This document shows, piece by piece, positions 1-9,074 of a DNA stretch of 43,939 nucleotides (position 1 is its first letter; every line of letters begins with the position of its first letter). A program made the position numbers and the translations under genes. The stretch covers positions 1 to 43,939 of the forward strand of contig NZ_MVHG01000036.1 in the NCBI RefSeq assembly GCF_002086125.1. Direction: 5' to 3'. The notes beneath the pieces were generated by a model. It was not told the origin of the DNA, did no database searches, and saw only the letters and a list, made by a program, of their open reading frames with translations. The DNA is from Mycobacterium arosiense ATCC BAA-1401 = DSM 45069. GTDB taxonomy: Bacteria > Actinomycetota > Actinomycetes > Mycobacteriales > Mycobacteriaceae.

Positions 1-59
1 CGGGGGGCCCGGGCGGGCCTGGGGGACCCGGCGGACCGGGGCGCCCCGGACCACACTAG
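1..59 (+). CDS. C-terminal end of a Gly-Gly-Pro repeat (collagen-like) protein, partial
   Basis: Reading from base 3, the first 57 bases encode four successive Gly-Gly-Pro triplets, then a short Gly-Arg-Pro-Gly-Pro-His tail and a TAG stop at 57-59. The rest of the gene lies off the left edge. The triplet pattern is the same as in the secreted protein on the other strand at 1851-2567, but the C-terminus differs because the aromatic tail is absent. A second copy of this repeat so close by suggests related genes. The low complexity may also explain why the sequence begins here, if the edge is a contig break. The function is unknown; surface or envelope location is inferred only from the repeat type. 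Confidence 0.5.
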   Translation, partial: GGPGGPGGPGGPGRPGPH

Positions 60-194
60 AGATCCCGCTACCTGCGGCGACGCGACGCTCGGTCGGGAAG
101 AATTCGCCGGGGGCGGCGGGCGTGGGAACTCCCTGCCACCCTCGGTCGTTATACCGGCTAAGTAACCTGTGATTCCGAGGGGGACAGTAGCCGC

Positions 195-1127
195 ATGCCA
201 CGCACAGACAACGACACCTGGGATTTGGCGACCAGTGTTGGCGCGACCGCCACGATGGTCGCGGCCGCGCGAGCGATCGCGACCAATGCCGACAACCCGT
301 TGATCGAGGACCGCTTCGCCGAGCCGCTGGTTCGTGCCGTCGGAGTCGACTTCTTCACGCGATGGATCTCCAGCGACCTGGTGGCCGCCGACGTCGACGA
401 CCAAGAATCCGGCTGGAAGCTCGAACACATGCCCGCCGCGATGGCCGCCCGCACCCGATTCTTCGACTCCTTCTTCCGCGACGCGACGCAGGCCGGGATT
501 CGGCAAGCCGTCATTTTGGCTTCCGGCCTCGACGCCCGCGCCTACCGGTTGCCATGGCCGGCTGATATGACCGTGTTCGAGATCGACCAACCGCAGGTGA
601 TCGAATTCAAGGCTGCCACACTGGCCACGCTAGGTGCCGCCCCGACGGCCCAGTTGCGTACGGTCGCCGTCGACCTGCGCAACGACTGGCCAAAGGCGTT
701 GGTAGACGCTGGTTTTGACAAGAGCCGACCCACCGCGTGGATCGCGGAGGGACTCCTCGGGTACCTGCCGCCGGAGGCGCAAGACCGCCTGCTGGACAAC
801 ATCACCGCGCTCAGCGCTGACGGCAGCCGGCTGGCGTGCGAAGCTATTCCGGACATATCGGAGGAGGACACCGAGAAAGCCCAGGAGATGATGCAAAAGG
901 CCGCCGCGAAATGGCGCGAGCACGGCTTCGAGCTGGATTTCGGCGAGCTCGGCTACCACGGTGAGCGCAATGACGTCGCCGTCTACCTGGACGATCTCGG
1001 ATGGCGTTCGGAGGGCGTCCGGATGACTCAGCTGCTGGCCGACTCCGGTCTGGATGCAATTCCGCAGACCAACGATTCCGTCTCGGTGGCCGACACCATC
1101 TACTACAGCTCGGAGCTTTGTAAATGA
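195..1127 (+). CDS. SAM-dependent methyltransferase, PF04072 (LCM-like) family
   Basis: A 310-residue protein of the large mycobacterial family of putative S-adenosylmethionine-dependent methyltransferases (leucine carboxyl methyltransferase-like; relatives of Rv0145/Rv0146). The N-terminus ([20 protein letters not shown]) is the family hallmark. The SAM-binding part follows at about residues 95-125 ([17 protein letters not shown]), with the conserved acidic stretch [12 protein letters not shown] near residue 128 and [19 protein letters not shown] near residue 183. Length is normal for the family. A GAGGGGGA ribosome-binding stretch lies about 10 bases before the ATG. The stop overlaps the start of the next methyltransferase (ATGA), so the two are probably co-translated. 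The substrate is not known for most members and cannot be read from the sequence. Confidence 0.93.
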   Translation: MPRTDNDTWDLATSVGATATMVAAARAIATNADNPLIEDRFAEPLVRAVGVDFFTRWISSDLVAADVDDQESGWKLEHMPAAMAARTRFFDSFFRDATQAGIRQAVILASGLDARAYRLPWPADMTVFEIDQPQVIEFKAATLATLGAAPTAQLRTVAVDLRNDWPKALVDAGFDKSRPTAWIAEGLLGYLPPEAQDRLLDNITALSADGSRLACEAIPDISEEDTEKAQEMMQKAAAKWREHGFELDFGELGYHGERNDVAVYLDDLGWRSEGVRMTQLLADSGLDAIPQTNDSVSVADTIYYSSELCK

Positions 1128-1762
1128 CCGCACCGCAGCGACGAGGGCTCAACGACGCCGTCACGCGGCTATGGAGCTTCCTCGCGCCGGTCTACGATCT
1201 GCCGTTCTTGCAGCAATGGGTGTACCGGCCTCCGCACGACGAGGTGATCGCCCAGCTGCGCAACCATGGCGCCTGCAAGATCGCTGATATCGCTTGCGGC
1301 ACAGGCATTTTGAGCGATCGTATCCAGCGTGAACTGCAGCCCGACGAGATTTATGGCGTGGACATGTCCGACGGCATGCTCAGCCAGGCTCGTGCCAGGT
1401 CGGAGCGGGTGCAATGGATGCGCGCGCCGGCCGAGCAACTTCCCTTCGCCGACGGCGCCCTCGACGCCGTGGTGACAACCTCGGCCTTCCACTTCTTCGA
1501 TCAGCCGGCGGCATTGCGTGAATTTCGTCGCGTGCTGGCGCCCGGCGGCCTGGTTGCCGTCTCGGCGCTGAGCACGCGGCAACCGCGGTTGCAGTCATCC
1601 GCGAACTCCCGGTGGAAGCCCCAACACAACGCGTCCGCACCCGAGATGCGGACGTTGTTCGAAAACGCCGGGTTCTCGATCAGCGACCAGCACCGGATCC
1701 CGCGACCGGTATGGACGGCGCTGGTGCCCGACCTGTTGACTGTCGGCATCAAAAGCCAGTAA
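1124..1762 (+). CDS. Class I SAM methyltransferase (UbiE/Methyltransf_11 type)
   Basis: A 212-residue class I methyltransferase. Motif I is visible as [12 protein letters not shown] (residues about 48-59), followed by the acidic end of the second strand ([15 protein letters not shown]) and a motif near residue 110 ([16 protein letters not shown]). The post-motif region [17 protein letters not shown] is typical of Methyltransf_11 enzymes. The ATG overlaps the upstream stop by four bases, so this gene and the PF04072 methyltransferase form a two-gene operon. It is followed at once by a strong hairpin that probably ends both this transcript and the convergent Gly-Gly-Pro gene. The substrate is unknown. 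Confidence 0.9.
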   Translation: MTAPQRRGLNDAVTRLWSFLAPVYDLPFLQQWVYRPPHDEVIAQLRNHGACKIADIACGTGILSDRIQRELQPDEIYGVDMSDGMLSQARARSERVQWMRAPAEQLPFADGALDAVVTTSAFHFFDQPAALREFRRVLAPGGLVAVSALSTRQPRLQSSANSRWKPQHNASAPEMRTLFENAGFSISDQHRIPRPVWTALVPDLLTVGIKSQ

Positions 1763-1797
1763 CCACGCCGGGCGTGAAAACCGCTCGGCGCCAACGT

Positions 1798-1841
1798 GAT
1801 AAGACGCCCGCTCCGCCAATCGGCGAAGCGGGCGTCTTATC
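1798..1841. terminator. Bidirectional hairpin terminator between convergent genes
   Basis: GATAAGACGCCCGCT (1798-1812) is perfectly complementary to AGCGGGCGTCTTATC (1827-1841), giving a 15-bp stem. The loop itself contains CGCC-AATC-GGCG, which can extend the hairpin. It lies 35 bases after the methyltransferase stop and 9 bases beyond the stop of the opposite-strand gene. There is no clear U-tract, which is common for mycobacterial terminators. Confidence 0.75.
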
Positions 1842-1850
1842 AGCTATCGA

Positions 1851-2567
1851 TCACAGCGGGATCCACACCCCGAAGAGCCAGAACCCCCACTGGTTGAAAC
1901 CGGGATCCCAGATGGGCGTTTCCTGGTAGCCCCAGTAGTTGATCGGGCCGTAGTCCCAGTGCCCACCGGGCGGAGGGAGCGGTCGATCCCAAGCCGGCCG
2001 CGGTGGCGCGCCGGGTCCCCAGGGGCCAGGCCCGTCGCCCCACGGCGCCCCGTGGAAGTAGCCGCGCTGAGCGTCTCCATGCCATGGGCCGCCAGGGTGC
2101 GGATCGGGTCCACCGAATCCGCCGGGAGCACCGGGGTGATTGCCGGGGCCGCCCGGTCCGCCAGGGCCGCCGGGGTGGTCACCGGGGCCACCGGGCCCAC
2201 CAGGGCCGCCGGGGTGATCGGGGCCGGGACCACCCGGACCACCGGGACCGCCGGGGCCGCCCGGGTGACCACCGGGACCGCCCGGACCACCGGGACCGCC
2301 CGTGTGATCACCAGGCGGCGGTCCGCCGGGACCACCGGGACCACCGGGATGGCCACCGGGTCCGCCGGGGCCGCCCGGCCCCCCGGGGCCGCCCGGATCG
2401 TTGGGACCGGTGGGAGCGTGGCCGCCACCGGGCGCCGCCCCGCCGTGATTTCCCGGAGGCTGTGGCGCCCCGGGCGCAGCATCGGCCAACCCGGCACCGA
2501 TTCCCAGGGTCGCGGCGCTGAGCGCGCTGGCGATGGTCACCCCTCCGACAAGTTGCTTCAACTTCAT
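1851..2567 (-). CDS. Secreted Gly-Gly-Pro repeat (collagen-like) protein with aromatic C-terminal tail
   Basis: A 238-residue predicted exported protein. Residues 1-31 form a Sec-type signal peptide (MKLKQ start, hydrophobic core, likely cleavage after LADAA). Residues about 55-165 are almost entirely Gly-Gly-Pro triplets with occasional His or Asp insertions. The last 40 residues are a compact Trp/Tyr/Phe-rich tail ending GFWLFGVWIPL, which is not repeat-like and may be a folded or wall-associated module. The ATG at 2567 is preceded by AGGTGA at a good distance. I know similar proline/glycine-rich secreted proteins in non-tuberculous mycobacteria but no assigned function. Triplet number is probably variable between strains because the DNA is a near-perfect 9-base repeat. 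It is convergent with the methyltransferase pair. Confidence 0.85.
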   Translation of the reverse strand: MKLKQLVGGVTIASALSAATLGIGAGLADAAPGAPQPPGNHGGAAPGGGHAPTGPNDPGGPGGPGGPGGPGGHPGGPGGPGGPPPGDHTGGPGGPGGPGGHPGGPGGPGGPGGPGPDHPGGPGGPGGPGDHPGGPGGPGGPGNHPGAPGGFGGPDPHPGGPWHGDAQRGYFHGAPWGDGPGPWGPGAPPRPAWDRPLPPPGGHWDYGPINYWGYQETPIWDPGFNQWGFWLFGVWIPL

Positions 2568-2866
2568 GATGCTTCACCTATCCATTAGGGATTTCTTGCA
2601 AGGAAGTTCGTTAGAACACCCCCCGTTACGTCCCCGACGCTAGATAGCTTTCCTATGGACTGGCTGTGACGCGGCCTTGCAGAACGTTTGGTCGCGGTCG
2701 CCGCCAAGTCGCGCTCACCGCCGCCACCCACCCGAGCGCAGCCGGGCGCAAACGCCTGCCAAGCCCGATCACCAGGCTCTTTGCCCGTCAATCGACGCCG
2801 ACCAAGTCGGCGTCTGGGCCGGTTTGGGAAGGCTACATTGGCTAGTCGGCAAGGATTTTCATCTAT

Positions 2867-3592
2867 ATGGTTGCGGCCGTGTCGAGTGCGTCACATGCGC
2901 ACGAACCCCACGTCGGTTCGGTGTCATCGAAATTGAATTGGCTGCGTGCCGGCGTTCTGGGTGCCAATGATGGAATCGTCTCCACCGCCGGCATCGTCGT
3001 GGGAGTCGCGGCCGCCACCGCGGACCGCGCGCCGATCCTGACCGCAGGCAGCGCCGGACTGGTCGCCGGGGCGGTGTCGATGGCGCTGGGCGAATACGTC
3101 TCCGTCAGCACCCAGCGCGACACCGAGAAGGCGTTGCTGCGCCAGGAGCGTCGCGAACTGCGCGAAGACCCGGCCGCCGAGCTGGACGAGCTCGCCGCAC
3201 TGTATGAAGCGAAGGGCCTGACGCCGGCGACCGCTCGCACCGTGGCGGAGGAGCTAACCGACCACAATCCGCTGCTCGCCCACGCCGAAGTCGAACTGGG
3301 CATCAACCCCGACGAGCTGACGAACCCGTGGCAGGCGGCGTCGTCGTCGGCGCTCTCGTTTGCGATCGGCGCGCTCTTGCCATTGATCGCGATCCTGGTC
3401 CCCCCGACCACGTGGCGCGTCCCCGTCACCGTCGTTGCCGTGCTCGTCGCGCTGGTGATCACCGGTGCGGTGTCGGCCGGCTTGGGCGGAGCCCGCAAGG
3501 GCCGAGCCGTGCTGCGCAACGCCACAGGCGGCGGTCTCGCGCTTGCCGTCACCTACGTGATCGGTCATCTTGTAAGCGCCGCAATCGGGTGA
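2867..3592 (+). CDS. VIT1/CCC1-family Fe2+/Mn2+ transporter
   Basis: A 241-residue membrane protein of the VIT family (DUF125), which moves Fe2+ or Mn2+ out of the cytoplasm. The N-terminal family signature is clear: WLRAGVLGANDGIVSTAGIV (residues about 25-44), then AGAVSMALGEYVSVSTQRD (about 75-93). A charged cytoplasmic segment with conserved Glu residues (about 94-150, EKALLRQERRELRED) is the metal-binding region in plant VIT1. Three more hydrophobic segments follow to the C-terminus. It stands alone, with a 300-base upstream region separating it from the divergent Gly-Gly-Pro gene. The ATG at 2867 lacks a strong ribosome-binding site, so a downstream start is possible. Iron or manganese regulation is likely for the family, but I see no recognisable operator. 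Confidence 0.9.
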   Translation: MVAAVSSASHAHEPHVGSVSSKLNWLRAGVLGANDGIVSTAGIVVGVAAATADRAPILTAGSAGLVAGAVSMALGEYVSVSTQRDTEKALLRQERRELREDPAAELDELAALYEAKGLTPATARTVAEELTDHNPLLAHAEVELGINPDELTNPWQAASSSALSFAIGALLPLIAILVPPTTWRVPVTVVAVLVALVITGAVSAGLGGARKGRAVLRNATGGGLALAVTYVIGHLVSAAIG

Positions 3593-3703
3593 CGGGTGAG
3601 TGTCGCGGCGCGGTGGATATCCGGCGACCGGAAGCGCAACTGTAACATCCACAGTTGCGGTGCTCAGCTGAGCCCGCAATCCCCTCACCCGAAGGGTCAT
3701 GCA

Positions 3704-4546
3704 GTGGCCGATCCCAAAGTCGTGCCGGAAGAAGCTCCCTGGGCGGAACCGGTGCCATACTTCGTCCGCGATGAAAACTACTTCGTCCCAACTACAATCG
3801 CGCGCGGCGGATGGGGCCCATCCCTGAGCGGACATGTCGTCGGCGGACTCTTGGCGTGGGCGGTCGAGGATGCGGCCCGGGATGCGGAACTGCAGCCGGC
3901 GCGATTGACCGTCGATCTGCCCCGGCCGACGGCCCTGGCGCCGCTCGAGGTGCACACGAAGGTACAACACGACCGACGCCGATTGCGGTTAATCGAGGCC
4001 GCGATCACCCAGGACGGCGCGCCGGTGGCACAGGCGAGCGCGCTGTTTCTGCGGCGCGGCGCGCAGCCCGACGGGCAGGTCTGGTCACCACCGGTGCAGA
4101 TGCCACCGATCCCGCTGGGCGAGGCCTACTCGACGTTGTTCATGCGAACCTACGGCTGGGGCGCCGACGTACAGAACCCCGATCCGGATTGGCCCGAAGG
4201 CGACGGTCCGAAATACACGTGGATCCACGAGACGCGGCCGTTGATTGACGACGAACCGCTCACCGCCTTTACGCGCGTGGCGATGGCCGGTGACATCACG
4301 GCGTCGATTGCCAACTGGGGGACCAACTCCCTGCAGTTCATCAACGTCGACTACACCCTGACGCTCAGCCGACTGCCCGAGGGCGCCCATATCGGGCTCG
4401 CCTCCCTGACGCATCACAGCCACGACGGGGTGGCTAGCGGCTCGGCGGTCCTGGTGGACGCCAACGGCCCGATCGGCACCGGGGTATCAGTCGCGATCGC
4501 GCATTCGGGATTCCGCCCGCCCTCCACCGATCCGTCGTCCAGGTGA
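3704..4546 (+). CDS. Acyl-CoA thioesterase-like protein (TesB/4HBT_3, double hot-dog)
   Basis: About 280 residues from a GTG at 3704, preceded by GAAGGG seven bases upstream. The frame is open further to 3596, but that extension has no ribosome-binding site and is poor in conserved features. The N-terminal hot-dog shows RGGWGPSLSGHVVGGLLAWA, as in mycobacterial thioesterase-superfamily proteins; the second hot-dog covers about 150-270 with FINVDYTLTLSRLPEG and a C-terminal strand containing GTGVSVAIAHSGFRPP. The role inferred is hydrolysis of an acyl-CoA. The acyl-CoA synthetase starts 18 bases downstream, so the pair may activate and release the same acyl group, or form part of a lipid-degradation operon. 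Substrate unknown. Confidence 0.8.
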   Translation: MADPKVVPEEAPWAEPVPYFVRDENYFVPTTIARGGWGPSLSGHVVGGLLAWAVEDAARDAELQPARLTVDLPRPTALAPLEVHTKVQHDRRRLRLIEAAITQDGAPVAQASALFLRRGAQPDGQVWSPPVQMPPIPLGEAYSTLFMRTYGWGADVQNPDPDWPEGDGPKYTWIHETRPLIDDEPLTAFTRVAMAGDITASIANWGTNSLQFINVDYTLTLSRLPEGAHIGLASLTHHSHDGVASGSAVLVDANGPIGTGVSVAIAHSGFRPPSTDPSSR

Positions 4547-4564
4547 GCCGAAAGGATTGGCACG

Positions 4565-6097
4565 GTGACGTTCTGGACCTTGATCGCCGATGCGGCACAG
4601 CGAGGATCACCCCAACCGCTTCTCGCCGATGAATACGGTCGCAGCCTGACAGCGCGTCAACTGCACGACGCCGCGTGCGCAACCGCCGCCGCCCTGGCCG
4701 AACATGGGGTCCGCCCGGGAACCGTCGTCTCCTGGCAGCTGCCCACCACGCTGGAAACCATGGTGGTGATGGCCGCACTCGCCCGACTCGGTGCGGTACA
4801 GAACCCGATCATCCCGATACTGCGGGAAAGCGAGGTTGGCTTCATCACCGGCCAGCTGGACACCGAGTTCTTTGTGGCCCCGCAGCTTTGGCGCGGCTTC
4901 GCATACGGTGAGCTGGCCCGGGCATTGTCGCGGGACAGTGGCTTCGAGGTCGTCACACTCGACCTGGCCACACCCCCGCCCGCCGGCGGCCTGCGGCTGC
5001 CCGGCGCCGACACCGGAGCGCTCCCGCCGCCGCCGAGATCCGCCGACGACGCTCGCTGGATCTACTACTCGTCGGGAACCACCGCGGCCCCCAAGGGGAT
5101 CCGTCATACCGACAGGTCGGTCATCGCCGGCTCGGCGGGAGTGGTGGGCATGGTGGGCGTCAACAGTAGCGACGTGGATCCGATCGCCTTCCCGATCGCA
5201 CATATCGGCGGGGCGGCGATGCTGGCCACCGCATTGCTGACCGGCATGCGGTTGGCCCTGTTCGAGACGTTCGACCCGGCCACCACGCCGTGGGCCATCG
5301 CCGCGCACCATCCGACATTCCTGGGTACTGCGACCCCATTCTTCGTCGCATTCCTCGAAGCCCAACGGGCCCAAGGCGATCGGCCGCTGTATCCCTGCGT
5401 GCGGGGCTGCCTGGCCGGGGGAGCGCCCGTCACCGCCGAACTGAGTCGCCAGGTCCGCGACACCTTCGGCCTGGCCGGCATCGCCAATGCCTGGGGAATG
5501 ACGGAGTTTCCCTGCGCGACCTCACCCTCGTTGACCGCGGCGCCCGAGGTGCTCGACCACACCGTCGGGCCGCCGGTGCCCGGGGTCGAAGTCCGCGCGG
5601 TCGATAGCCGCGGCGTCGAATTGGCCGCCGGAGGAGAAGGCGAGCTGCGGCTCAAGGGACCGCAGTGCTTCCTCGGCTACGCCGACCCGGCACTTGACGC
5701 CGATGCATTCGACAGCGAGGGCTGGTTGCGCACAGGCGATCTCGGCCTGATCGATGCGGACGGCAACGTCCGCGTCACGGGCCGCACCAAGGACGCGATC
5801 ATCAGAAACGCGGAGAACATCTCGGCGCTCGAAATCGAGAATGCGCTCGCCAACCATCCCGCCGTCGCCGATGTCGCCGTGATCGGTATCCCCGACCCCC
5901 GTACCGGCGAACGCGTCTGTGCCGTCGTGGTGCCCGCGACAGCCGACGGTGTGTCATTGGATTCCCTTGTGCGACATTGCCAATCACGCGGCCTCAGCCG
6001 GTACAAGCATCCCGAGCACCTGGTGGTCGTCGAGACGCTGCCGCGCAATCAATTCGGCAAGGTGATCAAGAAGGAGTTGCGCGCGGCCTTCGGGTGA
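4565..6097 (+). CDS. AMP-binding acyl-CoA synthetase (FadD-like)
   Basis: A 510-residue ANL-superfamily adenylating enzyme that activates a carboxylic acid to the acyl-AMP and then the CoA thioester. Core motifs in order: A3 YYSSGTTAAPKGI (about 168), A5 AWGMTEFP (about 312), A7 GWLRTGDLG (about 382), A8 GRTKDAIIRNAENISALEIE (about 399) and the catalytic lysine motif PRNQFGKVIKKEL near the C-terminus. Length is slightly short of the 520-560 usual for FadD proteins, with no domain missing. It starts with GTG after AAAGGA and lies 18 bases after the thioesterase, in the same operon. Closest subgroup by eye is cyclohexanecarboxylate/short-chain acid-CoA ligases; the substrate cannot be decided. 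Confidence 0.92.
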   Translation: MTFWTLIADAAQRGSPQPLLADEYGRSLTARQLHDAACATAAALAEHGVRPGTVVSWQLPTTLETMVVMAALARLGAVQNPIIPILRESEVGFITGQLDTEFFVAPQLWRGFAYGELARALSRDSGFEVVTLDLATPPPAGGLRLPGADTGALPPPPRSADDARWIYYSSGTTAAPKGIRHTDRSVIAGSAGVVGMVGVNSSDVDPIAFPIAHIGGAAMLATALLTGMRLALFETFDPATTPWAIAAHHPTFLGTATPFFVAFLEAQRAQGDRPLYPCVRGCLAGGAPVTAELSRQVRDTFGLAGIANAWGMTEFPCATSPSLTAAPEVLDHTVGPPVPGVEVRAVDSRGVELAAGGEGELRLKGPQCFLGYADPALDADAFDSEGWLRTGDLGLIDADGNVRVTGRTKDAIIRNAENISALEIENALANHPAVADVAVIGIPDPRTGERVCAVVVPATADGVSLDSLVRHCQSRGLSRYKHPEHLVVVETLPRNQFGKVIKKELRAAFG

Positions 6098-6106
6098 CGC
6101 CGGCGC

Positions 6107-6727
6107 CTACAGCCCCTTGGGCGCATCGCGGACGGCTTGCACCGCCGCGGCGTCGCCGTCGAAGTCGACCTTGGCCTGGCGCCCCACGCTGAACAGCAGA
6201 AGCTCCTCGGGCGCCCCGGTCACGGTCACTGCCGGCCCCCGACCGGCGGTGAGCACCGTCTTGCCGTCCGAGGAGCGCAGTGCCACCCGGCCGGGCACCT
6301 TGGCGAGGGTGAGCCGGGCCATCAACGGCAGGGTGCGCCGCAGCATGTTGCTCAGGGCCGGCTCCAGCGAGCGCGGCTGCCAGCCCGGCTGCGCGCGGCG
6401 CACATCCTCGTGGTGGATGAACATCTCGGCGACATTGGCCACCGGGTCGAGCAGTTTGAGCGGCGAGTAGAGCGGCGGGCCGGCGGCGACCTTGCCGACC
6501 AGCTCATCCCACTCGTTGCGCTCGGCCACCTGGTTCTGCACCTTCTCGGTGTGGGAGGCGAAGAAGGGAATCAGGATGCCCGGCGCGGCGTCAGGGCGGT
6601 ACTCACGGATCACCAGGTGTGCGGCGAGGTCCCGCGTCTTCCATCCCTCGCACAGCGTGGGCGCGTCCGGCCCGACGCCGCGCATGGTCTCCACGAGGGC
6701 GGCACGTTCGCGTTGAGCAACAGACAT
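6107..6727 (-). CDS. TIGR03085-type metal-binding DinB-like protein (mycothiol-dependent enzyme fold)
   Basis: A 206-residue member of the actinobacterial TIGR03085 family, related to mycothiol maleylpyruvate isomerase N-terminal/DinB_2 proteins. The opening helix (RERAALVETMRGVGPDAPTL), the CEGWKTRDLAAHLVIREYRP segment with its His at about residue 37, and the later MFIHHEDVRRAQPGW segment with tandem His-His-Glu-Asp are the probable metal-ligand region. The C-terminal half (about 130-206) has the sterol-carrier-like strand pattern VTVTGAPEELLLFSVGRQA. Members are assumed to carry out mycothiol-linked chemistry, but no substrate is established for this subgroup. It is convergent with the FadD operon and divergent from htpG. 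Confidence 0.85.
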   Translation of the reverse strand: MSVAQRERAALVETMRGVGPDAPTLCEGWKTRDLAAHLVIREYRPDAAPGILIPFFASHTEKVQNQVAERNEWDELVGKVAAGPPLYSPLKLLDPVANVAEMFIHHEDVRRAQPGWQPRSLEPALSNMLRRTLPLMARLTLAKVPGRVALRSSDGKTVLTAGRGPAVTVTGAPEELLLFSVGRQAKVDFDGDAAAVQAVRDAPKGL

Positions 6728-6843
6728 GCAATCAGCCTAGAGGCGGCCGTCGCATATGAGGACGGTCCTGCGAACACTGGTGGCGGGCGGCTCGGTAAAT
6801 TTGAGAGGTCACTGTCCTCTGGAAAGGAGCGGTAGGAGAAGTC

Positions 6844-8769
6844 ATGAACGCGCGCGTCGAGCAGTTGGAGTTTCAGGCAGAGGCTCGGCAACTGCTGGAT
6901 CTGATGGTCCATTCCGTCTACTCCAACAAGGACTCGTTCCTGCGGGAGTTGATTTCCAATGCCTCCGACGCGCTGGACAAGCTGCGGCTCGAAGCGTTCC
7001 GGAACAAGGACCTCGACGTCGACACCTCCGACCTGCACATCGAGGTCGACGTGGACAAGGATGCGCGCATCCTGACCGTCCGTGACAACGGCATCGGGAT
7101 GACCCGCGCCGAAGTGGTGGATCTGATCGGCACGCTGGCCAAGTCCGGCACCGCCGAGCTGCGCAAGCAACTGCGCGAGGCCAAGAACGCCGCGGCGTCA
7201 GAGGAACTGATCGGCCAGTTCGGTATAGGTTTCTATTCCAGTTTCATGGTCGCCGACAAGGTAGAACTGCTCACCCGCAAGGCCGGCGAGAGCGAGGCCA
7301 CCAAATGGGAATCGAGCGGCGAGGGTACCTACACCATCGAATCGGTCGACAACGCTCCGCAGGGAACGTCGGTCATCTTGCACCTCAAGCCCGAGGACGC
7401 CGAGGACGGGCTGCACGACTACACCGCGGAGTTCAAGATCAGGAGCCTGGTCAAGAAATACTCCGACTTCATCGCCTGGCCCATCCGGATGCAGGTCGAG
7501 CGACGAGAACCTGCGAGCGAGGAGGGCGGCGAGGAGACCGTCACCATCGAGACCGAGACCCTCAACTCGATGAAGGCCCTGTGGGCCAGGCCCAAAGAAG
7601 AGGTGTCCGAAGAGGAGTACAAGGAGTTCTACAAGCACGTCGCGCACGCCTGGGACGACCCGCTCGAGGTCATCGCGATGCGGGCGGAAGGGACCTTCGA
7701 GTACCAGGCGCTGCTGTTCATCCCCTCGCACGCCCCGTTCGACCTGTTCAACCGGGACGCCCACACCGGAATTCAGCTGTACGTCAAGCGGGTGTTCATC
7801 ATGGGCGACTGCGACGAGCTCATGCCCGAATACCTGCGCTTCGTCAAGGGTGTCGTTGACGCGCAAGACATGTCGCTGAACGTGTCCCGCGAAATCCTGC
7901 AACAGGATCGGCAGATCAAGGCCATCCGGCGTCGACTGACCAAGAAAGTCCTCTCCACGATCAAGGATCTGCAGTCCGAGCGCCCCGAGGACTACCGCAC
8001 CTTCTGGACCCAATTCGGCAGGGTCGTCAAGGAGGGCCTGCTGTCGGACTTCGACAACCAGGAGACGCTGCTGCAGGTCTCCTCCTTCGCCTCAACGCAC
8101 AGCGAAGAGGAAGCCACCACGCTCGCCGAGTACGTGGAGCGCATGAAGGACGGCCAGACGCAGATCTTCTACGCCACGGGGGAGTCGCGCCAGCAGATCC
8201 TGAAGTCGCCGCACCTCGAGGCGTTCAAGGCCAAGGGCTACGAGGTGCTCCTGCTCACCGACCCGGTCGACGAGGTCTGGGTGGGAACCGTCACCGAATT
8301 CGACGGCAAGCCGCTGCAGTCGATCGCCAAGGGCGAGGTGGACCTCAGCTCCGACGGCGATCAGAGCGAGGCCGAGCGTGAAGAGCAGCAAAAGGAGTTC
8401 GCCGACCTGCTCACCTGGCTCAAGGACACCCTGACCGACCACGTCAAGGAAGTTCGGCTGTCCAACCGGCTGACGGACTCGCCGGCCTGCCTCATTACCG
8501 ACGCCTTCGGCATCACACCGGCGCTCGCGCGCATCTACCGCGCCTCCGGGCAGAACATTCCGGTGGGCAAGCGGATCCTCGAACTCAATCCCAACCACCC
8601 GCTCGTCACCGGCCTGCGCCAGGCGCACCAGGACCGCAGCGACGACCCCTCGGTCGCGGAGACCGCGGAATTGCTTTACGGCACAGCGCTTCTCGCCGAG
8701 GGTGGCGCGCTCGACGATCCGGCCAGGTTTGCCGAGATACTCGCCGATCGGCTGGCCCGCACGCTGTAG
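6844..8769 (+). CDS. htpG: Molecular chaperone HtpG (bacterial Hsp90)
   Basis: A 641-residue Hsp90 homologue acting as a cytosolic ATP-dependent chaperone dimer. The N-terminal GHKL ATPase is complete: ELISNASDALDKLR (E and N at about 35-39), DNGIGMT (about 82) and GQFGIGFYSSFMVADK (about 124). The middle domain contains the catalytic-loop arginine region (NVSREILQQD, about 347), and the C-terminal dimerisation domain runs to the end. Length matches mycobacterial HtpG. AGGAG lies five bases before the ATG. The 116-base gap to the divergent DinB-like gene holds the promoter; no CIRCE or HAIR element was recognised. In M. tuberculosis this gene is Rv2299c, which anchors the synteny. Confidence 0.98.
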   Translation: MNARVEQLEFQAEARQLLDLMVHSVYSNKDSFLRELISNASDALDKLRLEAFRNKDLDVDTSDLHIEVDVDKDARILTVRDNGIGMTRAEVVDLIGTLAKSGTAELRKQLREAKNAAASEELIGQFGIGFYSSFMVADKVELLTRKAGESEATKWESSGEGTYTIESVDNAPQGTSVILHLKPEDAEDGLHDYTAEFKIRSLVKKYSDFIAWPIRMQVERREPASEEGGEETVTIETETLNSMKALWARPKEEVSEEEYKEFYKHVAHAWDDPLEVIAMRAEGTFEYQALLFIPSHAPFDLFNRDAHTGIQLYVKRVFIMGDCDELMPEYLRFVKGVVDAQDMSLNVSREILQQDRQIKAIRRRLTKKVLSTIKDLQSERPEDYRTFWTQFGRVVKEGLLSDFDNQETLLQVSSFASTHSEEEATTLAEYVERMKDGQTQIFYATGESRQQILKSPHLEAFKAKGYEVLLLTDPVDEVWVGTVTEFDGKPLQSIAKGEVDLSSDGDQSEAEREEQQKEFADLLTWLKDTLTDHVKEVRLSNRLTDSPACLITDAFGITPALARIYRASGQNIPVGKRILELNPNHPLVTGLRQAHQDRSDDPSVAETAELLYGTALLAEGGALDDPARFAEILADRLARTL

Positions 8770-8836
8770 CCCGGGCCGGCCGGGTCGGCGCGTCCACCGA
8801 ATGGGCGATTTTTGGGATTGAAGACCGCCTGGTTGG

Positions 8837-8842
8837 GATAAT
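8837..8842 (+). promoter_or_regulatory. Probable -10 element for a leaderless transcript of the 71-residue protein
   Basis: GATAAT at 8837-8842 stands eight bases before the ATG at 8851, the spacing expected when transcription starts at or beside the start codon. No ribosome-binding site is present, which agrees with a leaderless mRNA. No well-spaced -35 is seen. Confidence 0.45.
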
Positions 8843-8850
8843 TAGATCTC

Positions 8851-9066
8851 ATGGCTGAGTTTCGCGTTATCGACCCACATGGCCGGGTCGTGGCGACGAA
8901 AAGTTTTGCCAATGCGGAGGCCGCATACGTCTGGTTCGTCACCTCGGTTGGCGGCAACACCGAGCTGGGCTGGCGCATGGAGGTCAACGACGACGGTCGG
9001 TGGGCGTTCTTCGATGACACCGAGGGCTTCACCGCCCCGGTGAGCCGGCGGCCAACGAAACGTTGA
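8851..9066 (+). CDS. Small conserved hypothetical protein (71 residues)
   Basis: A 71-residue soluble protein starting MAEFRVIDPHGRVVATKSFA and rich in alternating polar and aromatic residues (two-strand/one-helix look: ANAEAAYVWFV, then WRMEVNDDGRWAFFDD). It contains no signal peptide, membrane segment or Cys. It resembles the small modified-peptide or DUF-type hypotheticals common in mycobacteria, and I do not recognise a named family. A strong -10-like element sits directly upstream, supporting expression. It ends eight bases before the stop of the convergent dehydrogenase gene. Codon use is normal for the genome. Confidence 0.75.
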   Translation: MAEFRVIDPHGRVVATKSFANAEAAYVWFVTSVGGNTELGWRMEVNDDGRWAFFDDTEGFTAPVSRRPTKR

Positions 9067-9074
9067 GAGCCGCA

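Noticed and set aside
2003..2588. Plus-strand frames opposite the Gly-Gly-Pro gene
   Set aside because: Low-complexity repeats leave all frames open; only the minus-strand frame has a signal peptide, ribosome-binding site and a non-repeat tail.
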